NCBI GenBank assembly: GCA_012519025.1
Contig: JAAYQZ010000040.1
Coordinates: 69,294 to 113,342, forward strand
Origin: Bacillota bacterium
Lineage (GTDB): Bacteria; Bacillota; Limnochordia; DTU087
Reading direction: 5' to 3'
Length of the DNA: 44,049 nucleotides
A program made the translations under genes and the position numbers. Shown here piece by piece: positions 1 to 10,681 of the stretch. The first letter of the stretch is position 1; each line of letters opens with the position of its first letter. Under the pieces are notes generated by a model that made no database searches, was not told the origin of the DNA, and saw nothing but the letters and a program-made list of their open reading frames with translations.

Positions 1-148
1 TGGTACATACACCCCGTTTTTGCGGTGAGCCGGGAATCCTTACTCGTTCATTTCTCAACGAATTGTGCACATAGCGCAATGCCCGCGCACCCGTCTTTTT
101 TTGGACCCGTTGCCGTCCTCTGCGGACCAACTGATTAATTGTTGGCAC
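1..148 (-). CDS. rpsL: 30S ribosomal protein S12, N-terminal part (cut by window edge)
   Basis: Reading the minus strand from a GTG at 148 gives an S12 N-terminus: it starts (M)[12 protein letters not shown] and contains SPQKRGVCT-type sequence ([11 protein letters not shown]) just before the window ends. About 49 residues are visible. S12 sits in the 30S decoding centre. Between the start and the PQKRGVCT motif there are extra residues, as in Bacillus-type S12, which also carries an insertion there. A GGGGGAG ribosome binding site lies about 6 nt upstream of the GTG. The gene begins 20 nt after the L7Ae-like gene, the usual str-operon order in Bacillota. It is incomplete only because the window ends. 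Confidence 0.93.
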   Translation of the reverse strand, partial: MPTINQLVRRGRQRVQKKTGARALRYVHNSLRNERVRIPGSPQKRGVCT

Positions 149-168
149 TTCGCTCCCCCCTTCATTAT

Positions 169-414
169 CTATTTCAGGACAGCAGCAGCTGCCGCCCCTA
201 CATCAATACTGCAATATCTGCCCAGCTGTTTCATAGAATCAATGTAAACTGTTTCTACTGCTTGCTTTTTGCAAAGTGATTCTAAGGGTTCAAGTATTCT
301 TGGCTCAGCGTCTTGGGCAAGATAACAGACCAAAACATCGTCTTCTTTTAAAGCCCTTAATGTGCGCTTGGTGCCAACTAATTTCCGCTTTGACACTCTT
401 AATCTATCGGGCAC
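169..414 (-). CDS. rplGB: L7Ae/YbxF-family K-turn-binding ribosomal protein
   Basis: Small L7Ae-family protein, about 81 residues from the chosen start, with the family core GTKRTLRAL, an AQDAEP segment and a C-terminal [20 protein letters not shown]. Family members bind kink-turn RNA; Bacillus YbxF binds K-turns and associates with ribosomes. I chose the GTG at 414 because GGAGG lies 9 nt upstream and the N-terminus then aligns in length with YbxF. An ATG at 441 in the same frame has no ribosome binding site. The gene lies between rpoC and rpsL, the conserved Bacillota position, and has its own promoter at 479-507. Confidence 0.88.
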   Translation of the reverse strand: MPDRLRVSKRKLVGTKRTLRALKEDDVLVCYLAQDAEPRILEPLESLCKKQAVETVYIDSMKQLGRYCSIDVGAAAAAVLK

Positions 415-478
415 CAAAACATACCTCCACTTATGGTTCATCGTGGTTTGCCTTCATAATATGCACACACACCAACAC

Positions 479-507
479 ATTTTAGCACCGCTGCATGCGG
501 CTGTCAA
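479..507 (-). promoter_or_regulatory. SigA-type promoter for L7Ae-like gene and rpsL
   Basis: On the minus strand TTGACA (502-507) is separated by exactly 17 nt from TAAAAT (479-484). It lies in the gap after rpoC and points at the L7Ae-like gene. It would let the str operon be transcribed independently of rpoBC. Confidence 0.75.
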
Positions 508-550
508 GGGGTCAGACCGGAAGAATCCCGATCTTTCCCCTTGCTAGTAT

Positions 551-3500
551 TTAACTGGTGGCTATTTCAACTTCATCTGTCTCTTTGGCGCCGTTTAGAG
601 GCTCGGCATTTTCACCTGGGGCCACCTGGATGGAGTGGTACAGCGACATACCTGTGCCTGCAGGCACCAACTTCCCAATAATCACGTTTTCTTTGAGACC
701 CAGTAAGGGATCGTATTTACCCTTAATGGCGGCATCTGTCAAGACCCGAGTCGTCTCTTGGAAAGAGGCCGCAGACAGGAAGCTTTCGGTAGCTAATGCC
801 GCTTTGGTGATACCTAGAAGAATTGGTGTAGCTGTTGCAGGTTCGCCTCCATCTTCAACAACACGGGCGTTTTCGGTTTCAAACTCGAAATAGTCTACTA
901 AGCCGCCTGGCAAAAGATCCGTGTCTCCGGATTTCTCGATCTTAACTTTCCGCAGCATCTGCCGGATAATCACTTCGATGTGCTTGTCGTTGATATCTAC
1001 ACCCTGAGAGCGGTAAACATCTTGGACTTCTCGGACCAGGTAAGCCTGGACTGCCCGCACCCCTTTGACTTTCAAAATGTCGTGGGGATTAACAGATCCC
1101 TCTGTCAATTGATCTCCTGCTTCCACATGCCCACCGTCTTTGATCTTGAGACGGGAACCATATGGAACAGTGTAGTTCTTTTCTTCACCTTCATCGGTGA
1201 CAACGACAACCTTCCGCACACCCTTATTTTCCACGATGGATGTTCGCCCTGAAACCTCACTGATAATGGCCTGGCCTTTTGGTTTGCGAGCTTCAAACAG
1301 CTCTTCGACTCTGGGCAAACCGGCAGTAATGTCATCACCGGCAACACCCCCGGTGTGGAACGTTCTCATCGTAAGCTGTGTTCCGGGTTCACCGATGGAC
1401 TGGGCTGCAATTGTACCAACTGCTTCGCCCACCTCAACGAGCTTGCCTGTAGCAAGGTTGCGTCCGTAGCAGTAAGCACAGACACCATGGGGGGTACTGC
1501 ATGTTAGGACAGAACGGATTTCCGCCTTTTCAATACCCAATTGCTCAATGGTTTCTGCTAATTCTTCATCTATGATCTGGTTGGGTTCAATTAACACTTC
1601 GCCGGTTTCCGGATGCAAAATAGTCTCTGCCGCCATTCGACCAGTAAGCCGTTCGCTCAAAGGCTCAATGACTTCTTCCGTATCACGGCCTACATCTTTA
1701 ATAGCTTCCATGATTACGCCATGATCGGTACCACAGTCAACTTCTCTGACGATTACATCCTGTGACACGTCTACCAAGCGTCTTGTCAAATAGCCTGAGT
1801 CAGCTGTTCTTAGTGCAGTGTCAGCCAAACCTTTGCGTGTACCGTGGGTGGAGTTAAAGTACTCCAAAACTGTGAGCCCTTCACGGAAGTTTGCCTTAAT
1901 GGGAATCTCGATGGTCTTACCGGTAGGATCAGCTACCAATCCCCGCATACCGGCCAACTGGCTCAGCTGTGATTCGTTGCCCCGTGCACCGGAACGTGCC
2001 ATCATCCATATGGGGTTAAAGTCATCACTGTGCTCACGCATGGCTTTGGTCACTTCGTCTTTAGCTCTAGTCCAAATATCACAGATGCGCTGGTAGCGCT
2101 CTTCTGCAGTTAAAAGACCCCGCCGATGCTGCTGTTCTACAATGTCTACTTGTTCTTCCGCAGCTTTAATTAATTCATCTTTTTCGGGCGGGCTGGTGAC
2201 ATCTTCAAGGGCTACGGTCGTTCCGGAAATAGTGGCATAGTGAAAACCTAAGAACTTAACTTGGTCTAAAACCTCAGCAGTGCGCGTATTGCCGAATGCC
2301 CGGTAAAGCCGCCCCACCAGTCTTGCCAGTTCCTTGCTATCGACGATCTCATTATAAAATTCCATTTCACTGGGCAAGATCTCATTGAAGAACACTCTGC
2401 CCACTGTGGTTTCCACCGACTTACCGTTCCAGCGCACTTTAATTTTTGCGTGGATATCAACTTGACCATCGGCATAAGCCATGTGTACTTCCTCAGGTGA
2501 TGCAAATCTGCGACCTTCCCCGCGGGCACCTTCCCGCTGTTGAGTAAGATAATAGCACCCAATGACCATATCTTGAGTTGGGGTCGTTACAGGACGTCCA
2601 CTTGCCGGCAGCAAAATATTGTTGGTTGACAGCATCAACAGCCTGGCTTCTGCCTGCGCTTCTGCAGAAAGAGGCACATGAACAGCCATCTGGTCCCCAT
2701 CAAAGTCCGCGTTGTACGCCGTACAGACCAGCGGGTGAATTTGAATTGCCCGTCCTTCCACCAACACCGGTTCAAAGGCCTGAATACCCAAACGGTGCAA
2801 AGTTGGTGCCCGATTGAGTAAGACCGGATGTTCTTTGATTACTTCCTCTAAAACATCCCAAACTTCGGGCCGGACCCGCTCCACCATACGTTTGGCACTT
2901 TTAATGTTGTGTGCATGTTCCTGGTCCACCAAACGCTTCATGACAAAAGGTTTGAACAATTCCAAAGCCATTTCCTTAGGCAATCCGCATTGATGCATCT
3001 TAAGTTCCGGTCCCACTACAATAACCGAGCGACCGGAGTAATCCACACGTTTGCCCAGTAAATTTTGACGGAATCTTCCCTGCTTGCCTTTGAGCATATC
3101 GGAAAGGGATTTAAGCGGCCGATTACCGGGCCCGGTTACCGGTCTGCCTCTGCGGCCGTTATCAATTAAAGCATCAACGGCCTCCTGCAGCATGCGTTTT
3201 TCGTTGCGCACAATGATATCCGGAGCACCAAGCTCCAAAAGGCGCTTGAGTCGGTTGTTTCTATTGATTACCCGACGGTACAAGTCATTTAGATCTGAAG
3301 TGGCGAATCGACCTCCATCAAGCTGCACCATGGGTCGAAGCTCAGGTGGAATAACAGGAATAACGTCCATAATCATCCACTCAGGCCGGTTTCCGGATTT
3401 GCGGAAAGCCTCCACGACCTCCAAACGGCGGATGGCTCGGTTGCGCCGCTGCCCGGTTGTATCCTTAATCTCCTGGCGCAGTTCTTTGGACAAAGCGGGA

Positions 3501-4054
3501 AGATCGATATCTTCCAGTAAGCGCTTCACAGCTTCAGCGCCCATTCCCGCCTGGAAATCGGAGCCCTCTTTGCTGCGCATGTCTCGATACTCTTGTTCTG
3601 TTAAAAGTTGTTTTGCAGTGAGATTTTTAGAATCACCGGGATCAGTTACAACATAGGAAGCAAAATAAAGTACTCTTTCAAGCGTTCTGGGGGACATGTC
3701 CAAAATCAGGCCCATGCGGCTGGGGATACCTTTGAAATACCAGATATGGGATACAGATGCCGCAAGCTCTATATGGCCCATCCGTTCTCTGCGCACTTTT
3801 GCCCGCGTAACTTCCACACCACAGCGATCGCAAACAATGCCCTTGTAGCGCACTCGCTTGTATTTGCCGCAGTGGCACTCCCAGTCCTTAGTCGGACCGA
3901 AAATCTTCTCACAAAACAGGCCCTCGCGTTCTGGCTTGAGTGTGCGATAGTTGATGGTCTCCGGCTTTTTGACCTCCCCACTGGACCAGCCCCTGATTTG
4001 TTCAGGGGAGGCTAGACCAATGCGAATTGCATCAAAATTATTGACATCTATCAT
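551..4054 (-). CDS. rpoC: DNA-directed RNA polymerase subunit beta'
   Basis: Catalytic beta' subunit of RNA polymerase, 1167 residues from the chosen start, close to other Bacillota RpoC. The N-terminal zinc site has Cys 60, 62, 75 and 78 ([11 protein letters not shown]...CDRCG). The active-site NADFDGDQ motif, which holds the catalytic Mg ion through its three Asp, lies near residue 450. The second zinc cluster is seen in the [13 protein letters not shown] segment. I chose the ATG at 4054 ([13 protein letters not shown]) because AGGAG lies 10 nt upstream and homologues start there; an earlier in-frame start at 4114 adds 20 unconserved residues. It follows rpoB by 78 nt in the same operon. 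Nothing in it looks broken. Confidence 0.98.
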   Translation of the reverse strand: MIDVNNFDAIRIGLASPEQIRGWSSGEVKKPETINYRTLKPEREGLFCEKIFGPTKDWECHCGKYKRVRYKGIVCDRCGVEVTRAKVRRERMGHIELAASVSHIWYFKGIPSRMGLILDMSPRTLERVLYFASYVVTDPGDSKNLTAKQLLTEQEYRDMRSKEGSDFQAGMGAEAVKRLLEDIDLPALSKELRQEIKDTTGQRRNRAIRRLEVVEAFRKSGNRPEWMIMDVIPVIPPELRPMVQLDGGRFATSDLNDLYRRVINRNNRLKRLLELGAPDIIVRNEKRMLQEAVDALIDNGRRGRPVTGPGNRPLKSLSDMLKGKQGRFRQNLLGKRVDYSGRSVIVVGPELKMHQCGLPKEMALELFKPFVMKRLVDQEHAHNIKSAKRMVERVRPEVWDVLEEVIKEHPVLLNRAPTLHRLGIQAFEPVLVEGRAIQIHPLVCTAYNADFDGDQMAVHVPLSAEAQAEARLLMLSTNNILLPASGRPVTTPTQDMVIGCYYLTQQREGARGEGRRFASPEEVHMAYADGQVDIHAKIKVRWNGKSVETTVGRVFFNEILPSEMEFYNEIVDSKELARLVGRLYRAFGNTRTAEVLDQVKFLGFHYATISGTTVALEDVTSPPEKDELIKAAEEQVDIVEQQHRRGLLTAEERYQRICDIWTRAKDEVTKAMREHSDDFNPIWMMARSGARGNESQLSQLAGMRGLVADPTGKTIEIPIKANFREGLTVLEYFNSTHGTRKGLADTALRTADSGYLTRRLVDVSQDVIVREVDCGTDHGVIMEAIKDVGRDTEEVIEPLSERLTGRMAAETILHPETGEVLIEPNQIIDEELAETIEQLGIEKAEIRSVLTCSTPHGVCAYCYGRNLATGKLVEVGEAVGTIAAQSIGEPGTQLTMRTFHTGGVAGDDITAGLPRVEELFEARKPKGQAIISEVSGRTSIVENKGVRKVVVVTDEGEEKNYTVPYGSRLKIKDGGHVEAGDQLTEGSVNPHDILKVKGVRAVQAYLVREVQDVYRSQGVDINDKHIEVIIRQMLRKVKIEKSGDTDLLPGGLVDYFEFETENARVVEDGGEPATATPILLGITKAALATESFLSAASFQETTRVLTDAAIKGKYDPLLGLKENVIIGKLVPAGTGMSLYHSIQVAPGENAEPLNGAKETDEVEIATS

Positions 4055-4132
4055 GAAGCAACCACTCCTCTTGTCTAAACCCTCGGGAACAAAAGGTGAC
4101 GAAGCCCGGTACACTCCCGTAAAACATTCATT

Positions 4133-7100
4133 CTACACATCGTCATCATCGTCATCTGTGCCGCTGTACTTCCTTGTCCGGCTAAAAAGACTGTCATCAT
4201 CTTCCCGGCCGTCCTCGGGTTCTCCATTATACCCGATTTGGTCATATTCATCAAAGTCATCTGCTAGATCATCTTCTTCAGGATCGGTTTCCTCTGCATC
4301 GTCAGCATCATCGACATCATCAAACTCATCTTCAAATTCCTCATTTGAGCCGAGAGCTGTGTCACTAACTTGACCATTGTTTTCCCATGCCCCCGGTGCT
4401 ATTTTGCCATTACTCTCTTCCCGGACTGCCTGGGCTTTTTGACGCACGCGGCCGGCTTCAGGAGTTTCTATATCGATACCCAACTCTTTGGCCATCTCGC
4501 TTATGTCTTCATCGTCTTCTTTAATTTGCACCTCTTCGGCTGCACTAAATACCCGCACATCTAAACTCAGGCTCTGCAGTTCTTTGATAAGCACCTTAAA
4601 GGACTCCGGTACGCCCGGCTCGGGGATGTTTTCGCCTTTGACAATAGATTCATAGGTTTTGACCCGTCCTACTACATCATCAGATTTGACTGTAAGCAAT
4701 TCCTGTAAAGTATAGGCTGCACCATAGGCTTCCAGTGCCCAGACTTCCATTTCACCAAACCGCTGTCCGCCAAATTGAGCCTTGCCCCCTAGAGGTTGCT
4801 GTGTCACTAAAGAATACGGACCTGTTGAGCGGGCATGGATTTTATCGTCTACTAGATGGGCTAGTTTCAACATATAAATATAGCCGACTGTGATATCATT
4901 TTCAAACGGCTCACCAGTGCGCCCATCATATAGGTGCAGTTTGCCGCTTTCCGGCAGATTCATTTCTCTAAGCATAGCCACAATATCATCTTCATGGGCA
5001 CCGTCAAATACAGGTGTATATGCTTGCATTCCCAGATGTGCCGCAGCCCAACCCAAATGGGTTTCCAGTACTTGACCGATATTCATACGGGAAGGTACTC
5101 CCAATGGGTTTAACACGATATCGACTGCCCGGCCATCCGGCAAAAACGGCATATCTTCTTCAGCCATGATGCGGGCTATTACACCCTTATTTCCATGGCG
5201 GCCGGCCATTTTGTCACCTTCAGAAAGTTTGCGTTTTTGTGCAACATAAACCCTGACCAAGCGGTTAACTCCCGGGGAGAGCTCATCATCATTTTCCCGA
5301 GAGAACACTTTTACATCGACGACAGTGCCCCCTTCGCCGTGGGGAACACGCAAAGAAGTATCCCGTACCTCTCTGGCTTTTTCGCCGAAAATGGCCCTTA
5401 AAAGGCGTTCTTCTGCTGTAAGTTCTGTTTCACCTTTGGGTGTGACTTTCCCAACCAAGATGTCACCCGGGCGCACTTCAGCCCCGATACGGATAATACC
5501 TCTGGCATCGAGGTCTTTAAGCACATCTTCCCCTACGTTAGGGATATCTCTGGTTATATCTTCAGCACCGAGTTTGGTGTCTCTGGCCTGGGCCTCGTAT
5601 TCTTCAATATGAATCGATGTGAAGATATCGTTTTTCACCAGGCTTTCGTTTACCAAAATAGCATCTTCATAGTTGTAGCCTTCCCAAGGCATGAACGCAA
5701 CCAAAACATTGCGCCCCAACGCCAATTCACCTCTATCAGTAGAGGGGCCGTCAGCGATAACCTCACCGGCAGCAACCCGCTGCCCTATCCTAACGAGTGG
5801 TTTTTGATTTATACAAGTGCCTTGATTGGAGCGTTCAAACTTTTTCAAAGCGTAACCATCGCGGGAACCGCCATCGGTGCGGACAACAATCTCATTGGCT
5901 GTGACTTTATCAACAACCCCATCACGCTCTGCTATGACCAACACTCCGGAATCTAAGGCAGTTCTGAATTCTATTCCGGTTCCAACCAACGCTGCTTCTG
6001 TACGCAGTAGTGGTACAGCCTGACGCTGCATGTTGGCACCCATTAACGCCCGTGAGGCGTCGTCATTTTCCAAAAATGGAATTAAGGCGGTTGCCACACT
6101 GACCAACTGTTTCGGTGAGACATCCATAAAATCCACTTGATCAGCCGGAACCAATAGAATGCGATCCATATACCGCACTGTCACCCGTTCTTGGAGAAAC
6201 CGACCCTCATCGTCAAGGGGCTCATTGGCCTGGGCCACCGCGTAGTTATCTTCTTCATCAGCAGTCAGATAGGAGACCTCACTGCTGACTCGCCCATCCT
6301 CGACCCGGCGATAGGGTGTCTCTAAAAAACCATACTCATTGACCCTTGCGTAAGTGCAAAGAGAGCCGATCAAACCGATGTTGGGCCCTTCCGGGGTCTC
6401 AATCGGGCACATCCTGCCGTAGTGAGAGTGGTGTACATCCCTAACTTCAAACCCCGCTCTTTCTCGGCTGAGACCGCCGGGGCCTAAAGCAGACAAGCGA
6501 CGTTTGTGGGTCAGCTCTGCTAAAGGATTGGTCTGATCCATAAACTGCGACAGCTGGCTGCTGCCAAAAAACTCTTTAATAGCTGCTACTACCGGCCTGA
6601 TGTTAATTAAAAGCTGTGGGGTAATAATATCCATGTCTTGGATGGTCATGCGTTCCCGCACAACGCGCTCCATCCGAGATAAACCAATCCTAAATTGGTT
6701 TTGCAACAGCTCGCCAACAGCCTTGAGCCGACGGTTGCCGAGATGGTCAATATCATCGACGGTTCCAACACCATCCATGAGATTGAGCAAATATCCCACT
6801 ACAGCCACAAGATCATCGGAGGTAATGGCACGGGCCTCGCCATGAGGCTGACCGTTTCCGATTACTTTCAGCTCTTCATCATCCCTGCCTTTGATAAAGA
6901 CAGTATTCACACCGGCCTCTGCAAGCATCTCAGCAGTGCGGCGGGTAATGCGTGAGTTGGCCTCTATTAGTATTTCGCCTGTTTTGGGGTCAACTGCGGG
7001 CCGAGTCGTGGTTTTGCCTGTGATTCGATCTGTTATATTCAGCTTTTTATTGACTTTATAGCGACCCACCGCGGCCAAATCATATCGCCTGCGCTCATAG

Positions 7101-7984
7101 AATAGAGTTTCGAAAAGAGTGCGGGCTGATTCTTCCACAGGAGGTTCCCCTGGTCTTAAGCGTTTATAAATTTCGATTAATCCTTCACTCTCGCTTGTGA
7201 GAGTATCTTTGTCTAGTGTAGGGGCAAGCTTGGATGAATTGTTGTACAGCTCCATTATTTGAGCATTGGTGCCGTAACCGATGGCACGCAGAAGTACGGA
7301 AGCTGGCAATTTGCGGGTTCGATCCACCCGCATCCAAATGATCTCATTGGAGTCCGTTTCAAATTCCAGCCACGCGCCTCGATTGGGAATTACACTTATA
7401 TTGTAGATATCTTGACCGTTTGTGTCCAATTCATGCCCGTAGTAAACCCCCGGGGATCTAACCAACTGGCTGACGACTACCCGTTCTGCACCGTTAATGA
7501 TGAAGGTGCCCTGTTCCGTCATCAAAGGAAAATCTCCCATGAAAACTTCCTGCTCTTTTACTTCACCCGTTTCCCTGTTTATTAGACGGGCTCGCACTTT
7601 CATGGGAGCTGCATATGTTACATCTCTGTCTTTGCATTCTTCTACACTGTATTTCGGCTCTCCAAAGGAATGAGCCAAAAGCTCCAAAACCAGATTGCCG
7701 GTGAAATCCTCGATGGGGGAAATGTCTATAAACATCTCTTGCAGACCTTCATTAAGAAACCATTGATATGACTGACGCTGGATGTCAATCAGATTCGGCA
7801 TATCCATTACTTCTTTAATTTTGCCGAAATTCCGCCAACGCCTTTCATCAACCACTTGGGTCACCGCAGCCAAAGCGCCCACCTCTCCTTCAAGTTCACT
7901 TTTCCCATAGCGTGAATCGAAGCTTACCGGGAGTTCAACAACCCCTACAGCAAGAAATGGGAGACTGTATCTACACCGAAGCAT
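4133..7984 (-). CDS. rpoB: DNA-directed RNA polymerase subunit beta with long acidic tail
   Basis: Beta subunit of RNA polymerase, up to 1283 residues. Visible landmarks are the N-terminal [16 protein letters not shown], the rifampicin region ([20 protein letters not shown]), the [17 protein letters not shown] segment and the C-terminal [19 protein letters not shown]. The ATG at 7984 has GGAG 6 nt upstream, but it adds about 37 residues that most homologues lack. A TTG at 7873 (residue 38) fits the family start better, so the true start is open. After KELGID, where many RpoB proteins nearly end, there are roughly 110 more residues, mostly Asp/Glu, ending in a run of Asp. It has its own promoter at 8165-8193. 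Confidence 0.97.
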   Translation of the reverse strand: MLRCRYSLPFLAVGVVELPVSFDSRYGKSELEGEVGALAAVTQVVDERRWRNFGKIKEVMDMPNLIDIQRQSYQWFLNEGLQEMFIDISPIEDFTGNLVLELLAHSFGEPKYSVEECKDRDVTYAAPMKVRARLINRETGEVKEQEVFMGDFPLMTEQGTFIINGAERVVVSQLVRSPGVYYGHELDTNGQDIYNISVIPNRGAWLEFETDSNEIIWMRVDRTRKLPASVLLRAIGYGTNAQIMELYNNSSKLAPTLDKDTLTSESEGLIEIYKRLRPGEPPVEESARTLFETLFYERRRYDLAAVGRYKVNKKLNITDRITGKTTTRPAVDPKTGEILIEANSRITRRTAEMLAEAGVNTVFIKGRDDEELKVIGNGQPHGEARAITSDDLVAVVGYLLNLMDGVGTVDDIDHLGNRRLKAVGELLQNQFRIGLSRMERVVRERMTIQDMDIITPQLLINIRPVVAAIKEFFGSSQLSQFMDQTNPLAELTHKRRLSALGPGGLSRERAGFEVRDVHHSHYGRMCPIETPEGPNIGLIGSLCTYARVNEYGFLETPYRRVEDGRVSSEVSYLTADEEDNYAVAQANEPLDDEGRFLQERVTVRYMDRILLVPADQVDFMDVSPKQLVSVATALIPFLENDDASRALMGANMQRQAVPLLRTEAALVGTGIEFRTALDSGVLVIAERDGVVDKVTANEIVVRTDGGSRDGYALKKFERSNQGTCINQKPLVRIGQRVAAGEVIADGPSTDRGELALGRNVLVAFMPWEGYNYEDAILVNESLVKNDIFTSIHIEEYEAQARDTKLGAEDITRDIPNVGEDVLKDLDARGIIRIGAEVRPGDILVGKVTPKGETELTAEERLLRAIFGEKAREVRDTSLRVPHGEGGTVVDVKVFSRENDDELSPGVNRLVRVYVAQKRKLSEGDKMAGRHGNKGVIARIMAEEDMPFLPDGRAVDIVLNPLGVPSRMNIGQVLETHLGWAAAHLGMQAYTPVFDGAHEDDIVAMLREMNLPESGKLHLYDGRTGEPFENDITVGYIYMLKLAHLVDDKIHARSTGPYSLVTQQPLGGKAQFGGQRFGEMEVWALEAYGAAYTLQELLTVKSDDVVGRVKTYESIVKGENIPEPGVPESFKVLIKELQSLSLDVRVFSAAEEVQIKEDDEDISEMAKELGIDIETPEAGRVRQKAQAVREESNGKIAPGAWENNGQVSDTALGSNEEFEDEFDDVDDADDAEETDPEEDDLADDFDEYDQIGYNGEPEDGREDDDSLFSRTRKYSGTDDDDDDV

Positions 7985-8164
7985 AGACCTCTCCCTTTGT
8001 TTTCCAGTCGGCCTTGCCTATTAATATAATAGACTGCAAAGCACATCTTTTAGCATTCGTCTCTTTCCCTGGAAATATGCATTGAATTAGTAAAATGCGC
8101 CAGCTGCTTTTTGAATCCTAGTAGAATGACACAATACGCCGATTATAATTCATTATGCTCCGCC

Positions 8165-8193
8165 ATCTTATCATGGTCAATGGGCTCTGTCAA
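8165..8193 (-). promoter_or_regulatory. SigA-type promoter for rpoBC
   Basis: Minus-strand TTGACA (8188-8193), 17 nt spacer, TAAGAT (8165-8170). The expected transcript would have a leader of about 170 nt before rpoB. The 307 nt gap between rplL and rpoB (7985-8291) holds this promoter, the hairpin at 8251-8280 and no gene that I can support. Confidence 0.75.
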
Positions 8194-8250
8194 GTAAGTT
8201 AAAGGTGGATAACCTGAAAGTGTCTCTAAAAAGACCCGGCTGTTTGGCAG

Positions 8251-8280
8251 ATTAAATGGGGCGGTACAACCCGCCCCATT
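8251..8280 (-). terminator. Terminator/attenuator hairpin after rplL
   Basis: A perfect 10 bp GC-rich stem (AATGGGGCGG / CCGCCCCATT, arms 8255-8264 and 8271-8280) with a 6 nt loop follows the rplL stop by about 11 nt. On the minus strand the stem ends in TTT then AATCT, a short U tract. Partial termination here, with a fresh rpoB promoter just downstream, would let ribosomal protein and polymerase levels differ. Confidence 0.65.
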
Positions 8281-8291
8281 GAAGGTTCTTG

Positions 8292-8663
8292 CTATTTAAG
8301 CTCAACAATACCGCCAACTTCTTCAAGTTTGGCTTTAACTTCTTCGGCCTCTTCTTTAGATACACCCTCTTTAATGGGCTGGGGCGCATCGTCAACAACG
8401 GCTTTAGCTTCTTTAAGACCCAAACCGGTGATCTCGCGGACGGCTTTGATGACCTGGATCTTTTTGTCGCCAGGGCCGGTCAAAATTACATCAAATTCGG
8501 TTTGCTCGGCTTCTTCTGCATCAGCCTGAGCACCGGGCATAGCTGCCATTGCAACCGGAGCAGCAGCAGAAACACCAAACCGTTCCTCAATAGCTTTAAC
8601 AAGTTCCGATAACTCCAACACAGTCATATTTTCAATAGCGGTTAATAGATCTTCCTTCGTCAC
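8292..8663 (-). CDS. rplL: 50S ribosomal protein L7/L12
   Basis: Stalk protein L7/L12, 123 residues, which recruits translation GTPases. It has the N-terminal dimerisation domain ([23 protein letters not shown]), an Ala-rich hinge around residues 33-50, and the C-terminal domain with [17 protein letters not shown] and [12 protein letters not shown]. The start is GTG, with GGAGG 8 nt upstream. It follows rplJ by 47 nt under the L10 leader. Length and sequence are normal. Confidence 0.98.
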   Translation of the reverse strand: MTKEDLLTAIENMTVLELSELVKAIEERFGVSAAAPVAMAAMPGAQADAEEAEQTEFDVILTGPGDKKIQVIKAVREITGLGLKEAKAVVDDAPQPIKEGVSKEEAEEVKAKLEEVGGIVELK

Positions 8664-8710
8664 TATAATTGCCTCCTTAACTTATAAACCCAATCTAAAA
8701 CTTTATTTAA

Positions 8711-9238
8711 CTATGCTCCAGCTGCCTCTTTTTGTTCTCGGACAGCCTCTAAAGCGTATGCCAATTTGCTGATCGTTCCCTGCAGTGCAACAGCCAACCC
8801 ACTGATTGGGCCCTGCGCTGCTCTCAGCACCATAGCCAAAAGTGCCTCCCGGGACGGCAAATCTGCTAATGCTTGAATCTGGGCAGCCCCGATAACATCA
8901 CCCTGCAGGACTCCACCTTTAATCTCCAAGTCCCTATGCTTGCGGGCAAACTCACTGATAATCTTGGCAGCGGCAACGGGTTCATCATACCCGAAGGCCA
9001 GGGCAGTCGGCCCGACTAGATATTCTGCAAGTTCAGCTAGATCGGTTTCCCGAGCTGCAATGGTAGTGAGGGTGTTTTTGGTCACTTTATACTCTATACC
9101 GGCTTCATGCAGCTGCCTGCGAAGTTCAGTAATCTCAGCCACATCAAGACCGCGATAATCTGTGAGAACAACACTTTCCGCCTTGCCAAATTTCTCTTTT
9201 AATTCTTCTACAACAGCGACTTTCTCTGGTCTAGCCAC
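8711..9238 (-). CDS. rplJ: 50S ribosomal protein L10
   Basis: L10, the base of the ribosomal stalk to which L7/L12 dimers bind, 175 residues from the chosen start. It begins (V)ARPEKVAVVEELKEKF, has the LTDYRGLDVAEITELR segment, and ends in the helix that binds L7/L12. I chose the GTG at 9238 because AGGAGGTG lies about 6 nt upstream and the N-terminus matches L10. The same frame stays open to an upstream start at 9382, but that stretch translates the RNA leader and is not protein-like. Confidence 0.97.
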   Translation of the reverse strand: MARPEKVAVVEELKEKFGKAESVVLTDYRGLDVAEITELRRQLHEAGIEYKVTKNTLTTIAARETDLAELAEYLVGPTALAFGYDEPVAAAKIISEFARKHRDLEIKGGVLQGDVIGAAQIQALADLPSREALLAMVLRAAQGPISGLAVALQGTISKLAYALEAVREQKEAAGA

Positions 9239-9261
9239 CGTTTTCACCTCCTCACAAAACC

Positions 9262-9410
9262 TCAAGCAACAAAAAAGACCCCACAGACATTGTCTAGAGG
9301 GCCTTAGAGCACCGTGCATAATAATGCAGGGTCTGCCTCTAGCCTCGGTTGGCGAGTAATCCATTAAGTCCGACAAGGACACCGACTGTCTTTGGCTTGG
9401 CTAAGGGTAT
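9262..9410 (-). promoter_or_regulatory. L10 leader (autoregulatory RNA upstream of rplJ)
   Basis: The 188 nt gap between rplA and rplJ holds a structured leader. On the minus strand AAGACAGTCGG and CCAACCGAGG resemble the conserved kinked core bound by L10-L12. Downstream are four segments in the order a-b-a'-b': CTAGAGG (9336-9342), AGACCC (9329-9334), CCTCTAG (9294-9300) and GGGTCT (9276-9281). Pairing a:a' and pairing b:b' exclude each other, and b:b' ends in a run of six U, a terminator. This suggests that L10-L12 binding decides termination before rplJL. Placement and sequence fit the known Bacillota L10 leader; the pairing model is mine. Confidence 0.75.
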
Positions 9411-9426
9411 TTAGTTTTACTCGCTC

Positions 9427-10149
9427 TTACTCGTCATCTTCGTCATCAGTCAAAGCATTGATTATATCCTGGGGATTAATCCTAATCCCGGGGCCCATAG
9501 TAGAGGCAATGGCAACTTTCCGCAAATACTGACCTCTAGCTGCTGGTGGGCGAGCCCGCAGAATCGCATCCATCAGGGTGCGCAGATTTTCTGTCAGTGC
9601 TTTCCTGCTGAAAGATGCTTTACCGATGGGCACATGCATCCCGGATGCTCGATCGACTCTGTATTCAATCTTACCGGCTTTTAGTTCTTCCACTGCCGTT
9701 CCGACCTCAAAAGTAACAGTACCAGCTCTGGGATTTGGCATTAGTCCTCGAGGACCAAGAATACGTCCCAAACGACCGACAACACCCATCATATCCGGAG
9801 TGGCTACTGCTATGTCAAAATCCAAAAATCCGCCTTCTACTCTTTCAGCAAGCTCCTCAGCACCTACTATATCGGCGCCTGCGGCTTCTGCGGCCTGGGC
9901 ATGCTCACCTTTGGCAAACACGGCCACCCGCACATCTTTCCCTGTTCCGTGGGGCAAAACGACAGTACCCCTTACCTGCTGATCAGCACGAGTAGGATCA
10001 ACGCCCAACTTCAGCGCTACCTCCACAGTCTCGTCAAATTTAGCTGTAGCGGTTTGACGCACAAGCTCGACGGCTTCTCGGGGGGAATACAGTGTTTCCG
10101 AATCAACGAGTTTGGCAATTTCTCGGAACCTTTTACCTCGTTTAGCCAT
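9427..10149 (-). CDS. rplA: 50S ribosomal protein L1
   Basis: L1, 240 residues from the chosen start, forms the mobile L1 stalk at the ribosomal E site and in many bacteria represses its own mRNA. It begins [15 protein letters not shown] and carries the family segment [19 protein letters not shown] near the middle and [11 protein letters not shown] near the C-terminus. I chose the ATG at 10149 because AAAGGAGG lies 9 nt upstream; an in-frame extension to 10194 has no support. It follows rplK by 71 nt and precedes the L10 leader. Confidence 0.98.
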   Translation of the reverse strand: MAKRGKRFREIAKLVDSETLYSPREAVELVRQTATAKFDETVEVALKLGVDPTRADQQVRGTVVLPHGTGKDVRVAVFAKGEHAQAAEAAGADIVGAEELAERVEGGFLDFDIAVATPDMMGVVGRLGRILGPRGLMPNPRAGTVTFEVGTAVEELKAGKIEYRVDRASGMHVPIGKASFSRKALTENLRTLMDAILRARPPAARGQYLRKVAIASTMGPGIRINPQDIINALTDDEDDE

Positions 10150-10220
10150 GACAATTTTCCTCCTTTGTGGTGCTAGCGGAATATCCTCCCACAATTTAAC
10201 ACAATGGATCTGGGCAAAAT

Positions 10221-10649
10221 TTAATTTGCTTCTACTAAGATACCCATGCTGCGGGCAGTTCCTTCAACCATACGCATGGCTGCTTCCACATCATTGGCAT
10301 TCAGATCCGGCATTTTCAGCTCTGCAATTTCTTTTACCTGCTCTTTAGTCACTGTACCTACTTTTTCAAGGTTGGGCGTACCTGAAGCCCTATCCAAGCC
10401 GGCAGCCTGCTTCAACAACACCGCAGCCGGTGGGGTTTTAGTGATAAAGGTAAAAGACCGATCCTCATAAACAGTTATCTCAACAGGAATAATCATTCCG
10501 GCTTGGTTGGCAGTCCGCTCATTGAAAGTTTTACAAAACTCCATGATGTTGACACCATGTTGACCCAGTGCCGGACCTACCGGTGGTGCCGGATTGGCTT
10601 TGCCTGCCGGAACCTGTAATTTAATAAGGGCAGCTACTTTTCTGGCCAC
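10221..10649 (-). CDS. rplK: 50S ribosomal protein L11
   Basis: L11, 142 residues, part of the GTPase-associated centre and needed for the stringent response. The N-terminal domain has the Pro-rich [21 protein letters not shown] motif. The C-terminal RNA-binding domain contains [21 protein letters not shown] and ends in [10 protein letters not shown]. The start is GTG. It lies 32 nt downstream of nusG, the standard nusG-rplK order. Length and motifs are typical. Confidence 0.98.
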   Translation of the reverse strand: MARKVAALIKLQVPAGKANPAPPVGPALGQHGVNIMEFCKTFNERTANQAGMIIPVEITVYEDRSFTFITKTPPAAVLLKQAAGLDRASGTPNLEKVGTVTKEQVKEIAELKMPDLNANDVEAAMRMVEGTARSMGILVEAN

Positions 10650-10681
10650 AATTACCCACCTCCTTCACACTTTTGGCGAAA

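Noticed and set aside
3084-3656. 190-codon open frame on the plus strand
   Set aside because: Antisense to rpoC with no ribosome binding site or recognisable motif.
4141-4340. Runs of tca/atc triplets that look like a microsatellite
   Set aside because: They are the codons of the acidic RpoB tail in the reading frame and need no separate repeat call.
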